NCBI GenBank assembly: GCA_036346205.1
Contig: JARFJB010000935.1
Span: forward strand, 242,501 to 306,500
DNA: 64,000 nucleotides
From: Vesta saturnalis
Taxonomy: Eukaryota > Arthropoda > Insecta > Coleoptera > Lampyridae
Reading direction: 5' to 3'
Part shown: positions 60,477 to 64,000 of the stretch, in pieces
Layout: each line of letters begins with the position of its first letter
Position numbering within the stretch: the first letter of the stretch is position 1
Notes under the pieces: model-generated
What the model was told of the DNA's origin: nothing
What the model saw: only the letters and a program-made list of their open reading frames with translations
The model's database searches: none
Made by a program: the position numbers and the translations under genes

Positions 60477-61620
60477 TTATTTTGAGAATGAGAACTGTCC
60501 TTGTCCTGAAATTATTATACATATATAATTTTTATTTTTGTTATCTAAATGCAATAATGTATTACGATTGTTATTACATATATTGCAACTACCTCTTGTA
60601 CACTGAGACATCATATGAGCGCTACCAAAACAATTAAAATATAATTTTTGGTACTTAACGAAGTGCTGCCTTTCAGAATGGGACAATTATTTGAATTTTA
60701 AACATTGATAAATTTTGTGAGATATATTTTTACAGAAAATACATAAAGAAGACTGTGGCATACTATTAGACTGCGTTAAGTGAGGTATGTAGAGAAGTAT
60801 TGACACCCTTAATGTTTTTTGATCCCTGAGATTTTCCGTTTTCCTGCGCCCCTAGATTTTCTAAATGACTACAACCAGACTAGATTGTATCTAAAAATTC
60901 TTGACAAGTTTTCGAAGATTCTGTTTCGTATTCAAATTCCAAGGTTCTTTTAGCTGCAAAATCTAATTTACTTTCAAATAGGTACCAAAATTAAATATAA
61001 GAGTTATTTTTCAGTACCTAAATTTTCTAGAGTTTTTAAACCTTTCAAAATTGTTACGTGAAATTCTCTGAGCTGTTTATGAACTGGGCGGTTCCCTTGA
61101 ATTGGTTTTAACTCAATTACATCATTTAATAAAGTTTTAATAAGAGAAAGTTTTATTCATGTACCTATTTTTTAGAGCATGTCTACTGCAGTGCGAAAAT
61201 TATCTGCTGTAACTTGCAAATTTTTAATTTTAATGGTTCACCTATGGGAAATGATTTCAGGTACACAAATTTTTCAATATCACAAAGACTACGATGATTT
61301 ACTATCAGCGCATCAAACAAATCAAAAAAGGAACTCCATGACTTGAAAATTTTTCTATATCTGTTTCTGGAAGATTGATAGCAGGAGGAGGAGGAGCCAT
61401 AGAGGGAGATGGAGTGGAGCTACTTGGAGTTAACCCATTAACTGCGCTTTCTAAAATACCTAAACTATTATAAAATCTTTTTTCAATGTAATCTCTGTCT
61501 TCTAAATTTTCTTCCTGAGTTAAATAAATCTCTACTAAATCTTGTGCATTTGAATATTTTTCAAACGAGGCTTGTAAATTTTCTACTCTGAGTTGAAATA
61601 GTTTTAAACCCTTTTCAACA
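60477..61620 (-). pseudogene. BEL/Pao gag relic with zinc knuckle
   Basis: The amino-terminal part reads LFQLRVENLQASFEKYSNAQ near 61600, DYIEKRFYNSL near 61490 and a serine/proline linker (SSSTPSPSMAPPPPAINLP near 61400). After several stops the carboxy-terminal part at 60686-60477 has FVKYQKLYFNCFGSAHMMSQ and then CTRGSCNICN, a CCHC knuckle typical of Pao gag. Not translatable as a whole. Confidence 0.75.
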
Positions 61621-61621
61621 T

Positions 61622-61909
61622 CTACAGGGTGTCCGGAATTGACGTGTACAACGTTTAACCAGAGATTCCTTGGTCAAAAATAAGGCGATCCGGGTAAACA
61701 TACTTGTATCCGAAGTTGCTTTGTTTTGCCGTTAGAGAGCATCAAAGTTTTTAAAATAATTTCGTTTTTTCGAAATAATTTCTGAACGCTTCAACCGATT
61801 TTAAGCAAATCTGGGAAACAGAGTTGTAACAGAAATTGACATAATTTTACGTAAATGGGAAAAAATCTACATGGTGTCCAAAAATAATATGTATTTTCTT
61901 ACCCTGTAG
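61622..61909. mobile_element. Short inverted-ended insertion (possible MITE)
   Basis: Starts CTACAGGGT and ends ACCCTGTAG, flanked by AT on both sides. A direct copy of the start (CTACATGGTGTCC) lies at 61867-61879. It is 288 bp and non-coding. It lies at the border of the BEL gag relic. Confidence 0.45.
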
Positions 61910-62242
61910 ATATGACTACCATTTTTTTTTTGTACTAATAGGTCATTTTATTTACAAACTTTTTGTAGTCCTTGAAAATGATGCTCAGATGTACAGTTTC
62001 GTCGCGAAAAAATAATTTACACAACCCTACATTTAGTCATTGTCTGCTTACTCGGAAGGAAAGCGGGAGAAGGCAAATACGTAAATTACATGAAAATGTT
62101 TTAGTTTAAATAACAATTTAAATTTTCAATCACAATTATGGATGTTTAACGCAATAAATTATTATGATAATGTTCTCCGTTTTTTGGAATGAAGTAATAT
62201 AGCTTTTCAATACATAAACTGTAAGTAACTACTTACAATTAT
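61910..62242. other. No gene recognised
   Basis: AT-rich spacer before the pogo-like element. Confidence 0.5.
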
Positions 62243-62453
62243 TAGTAGAGTAGAATCCCTAAATATGGACCAGTCCCGTATTATGGACCACTGCTGTTCT
62301 ATGACAAAATAAGTGCGCATTGAACTGAAATTAGTTTTTTATAACGCACGCGGCTTACGTCATTCTCTTTAGTAGATCACAAACAATCGAGACGTGTGTA
62401 TCTCTCCATACAGTTCGTTTAGTGAATTTGCCTTCGTTTGATGTAAATTTTTG

Positions 62454-62686
62454 GTAAGTTTCTTAAGCTCATATCACAAAATGTATTACTTCGTATTAAC
62501 TTTGCTTCGGTTTATACATACGGAGAGATATTAGCAACTAATTTCATAAAGAATTAGACTTTTATTTCTTGTAATATTTTGGATAAATTAGTTTGAGTAA
62601 ATTGATGTGTATGCTTATAATATGGACCAGTGCTTTGGTTCTCAATAAGGACTAGTGGTCCATATTAAAACCCATTTTTTTTGCAG
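62454..62686 (+). other. Predicted intron in the leader of the pogo transposase
   Basis: A strong donor (G|GTAAGTTT at 62454) and a strong acceptor after a T-run (TTTTTTTTGCAG at 62675-62686) enclose 233 bp. The first ATG follows 3 nt after the acceptor. Confidence 0.6.
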
Positions 62687-62689
62687 GAT

Positions 62690-64000
62690 ATGACGCCAAC
62701 GAAAAAAGCTGTTCCGATTCGGCAAACATGGGATAAAGAGGCCATGGTAAATGCTATTCTTGCTGTGCGAAATAGTGAAATGGGCTTCCTGAAAGCAGCA
62801 AAAACGTACAATGTACCCAAAGCAACACTAATACGTTTGTCGAAGAAGGAAAACCTACCAATGGAAACTATTACAAACATAAAGCTTGGTCGAAAAGCAG
62901 TACTTCCACCTGCATTAGAAACCGAATTAGTTGCTTATATTCTCCAGATGGAAAAATGTGGCTTTGGTTTAACTAGACGAGATATTAAAACCCTGACTTA
63001 TCAGTTGGCAACTAGAAATAACTTAAGTCATACATTTTCGCAAACCAAAATGTCGACTGGTAAAACATGGTTACGTTTGTTCCTGGCTCGATATGCTAGA
63101 CTAACATTTCGACGTCCGACAGGTACATCTGTTGCAAGGATGAAGGGATTTAATAAAGAAGATGTTAATGCATTTTATGATTTGTTACAAAAAGACCTGG
63201 AAGAGTTCAATTACCCTGCAAGTAATATCTTTAATGTTGACGAAACTGGGATATCAGTTGTGCCCTCAAGAAAGCCGGAAGTGTTAAGTTTAAAAGGCAG
63301 GAAACAAATTGCAGCCGTGACATCAGCAGAAAAAAGGTTCAACTGTTACATGTGTTCTATGCATGAATGCGGCTGGGTCATTTGTACCTCCAATGATGAT
63401 CTATCCTCGTAAACGCGATCACACACGGTTAATTCTGGGAGCTCCTCCTGGAACAATACATGCTTGCCATCCTTCGGGTTGGATTCAGGTAGAACTTTTT
63501 AACAAATGGTTTAGGCACTTTCTGAACCATGTGAAACCTTTTGCTTTATCGCCAGTGTTGCTAATATTAGACGGACACTTGAGTCACACTAGAAATATTG
63601 AAGTGATTGACCTAGCACGAGAAAACCATGTGAAATTGCTGTCGATGCCACCCCATTCGAGTCATAAACTACAGCTTCTCGACAAAACTTTCATTGGGCT
63701 ATTAAGAAAATACCTGACAGAAGAAATTAAGTTTAAAGATGCGTGTCAACGCTCAAGCTATTACTCACTACGATATTGCGGCATTGTTTGGTCGTGCGTA
63801 CATTAGGGCTCAATGTGCGGAACTAGCAATTAATGGTTTTCGAGTTACGGGCATTTACCCGTTCGACCGAAACGTTTTTAAAGACTACGATTTTATAGAA
63901 GAGACATCAAATGCAGTAGAGGATTTAGCAAATGACAACCCCGTAAATAGCAACATCGTAAATGAAAATGTTCAGCATAAAGAACAAAATGACACCTTAG
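62690..64000 (+). pseudogene. pogo/Tigger-like transposase (DDE_1), two frameshifts, runs off window
   Basis: From ATG 62690 (MTPTKKAVPIRQTW) there is a psq-type helix-turn-helix (WDKEAMVNAILAVRNSEMGF, YNVPKATLIRL), a CENP-B-like second DNA-binding region and then IFNVDETGISVV with the first catalytic Asp. A frameshift near 63385 follows. The next frame has FVPPMMIYPRKRDH, VLLILDGHLSHT (second Asp) and LQLLDKTF (third Asp), with 36 residues between the last two. A second shift near 63740 leads to NGFRVTGIYPFDRNVF. It would cut and paste DNA at TA. Both breaks are single indels, so the copy is fairly young. Confidence 0.85.

Larger units (their letters stand above)
57749..61620 (-). mobile_element. 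BEL/Pao LTR retrotransposon relic (gag, protease, reverse transcriptase, RNase H)
   Basis: On the minus strand the order is gag (61620-60700), gag zinc knuckle (60686-60477), protease (59914-59492), reverse transcriptase (59249-58402) and RNase H (58234-57749). Integrase and both LTRs were not found. A foldback element (59836-60356) is inserted between the zinc knuckle and the protease. Confidence 0.85.
62243..64000 (+). mobile_element. pogo/Tigger-like DNA transposon, left part
   Basis: A pogo-type transposase with an upstream intron. TATGGACCAGT-like words recur in both orientations at 62274, 62290, 62622 and 62660, which suggests terminal and subterminal repeats. The left end is placed only approximately and the right end is outside the window. 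Confidence 0.7.

Overview
This window looks like a repeat-rich, AT-rich arthropod nuclear genome, most likely an insect and possibly a beetle. The evidence is the mix of Jockey-type and other APE-type LINEs, Penelope-like elements, Ty3/Gypsy and BEL/Pao LTR elements, piggyBac, mariner and pogo DNA transposons, a decayed Polinton/Maverick, and host-type genes with introns of about 50 bp. I see no prokaryotic gene organisation, rRNA operon or CRISPR array. Almost every long reading frame belongs to a transposable element and most are broken.

Layout. 1-3.2 kb: a LINE fragment on the minus strand, then a 3'-intact Jockey/I-type ORF1 relic. 3.58-5.88 kb: a complete-ended mariner-superfamily element with 48-bp terminal inverted repeats, a broken DD41D-spaced transposase and an inverted copy of its own 3' end in the left arm. 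6.1-9.4 kb: a nearly full LINE ORF2 on the minus strand. 9.6-10.3 kb: a Penelope-like relic. 10.65-11.28 kb: a small secreted-protein gene with two exons. 13.8-16.1 kb: two diverged LINE tail fragments and a piggyBac relic. 16.6-17.1 kb: a foldback repeat around a CA/TA microsatellite.

18.9-24.5 kb: a Polinton block. Integrase, PY-type protein and packaging ATPase lie on the minus strand. Phospholipase-A2-like/minor capsid, protease, penton-like and major capsid genes lie on the plus strand. All are damaged and no DNA polymerase B was seen. It is followed at 24.9-25.8 kb by a small divergent cluster of unrecognised reading frames sharing a repeat-bearing control region. 26.5-27.0 kb holds a tRNA-like SINE head and a GC-rich segment dense in transcription-factor-like sites. 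27.0-28.95 kb is another Jockey-like LINE. 29.7-30.33 kb is a second copy of the secreted-protein gene, with the same exon structure and an identical 25-nt upstream block.

31.4-39.0 kb: a Gypsy-family element with LTRs but only a gag remnant. 39.8-42.7 kb: at least four tandem, degenerate pieces of one reverse transcriptase. 43.2-43.6 kb: an unrecognised coding relic. 43.67-54.22 kb: a related Gypsy element with nearly identical 2.39-kb LTRs and gag-pol carrying three lesions. 55.3-56.6 kb: a TA microsatellite and a second Penelope-like relic. 56.8-61.6 kb: a decayed BEL/Pao element, duplicated in part and interrupted by a second foldback element. 62.2-64.0 kb: a pogo/Tigger-like element running off the window end.

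The two secreted-protein genes are the only convincing host genes. About 18.5 kb of mobile DNA separates them, so they are either an old tandem pair pushed apart by insertions or a dispersed duplication. The exact boundaries of most decayed elements are approximate.
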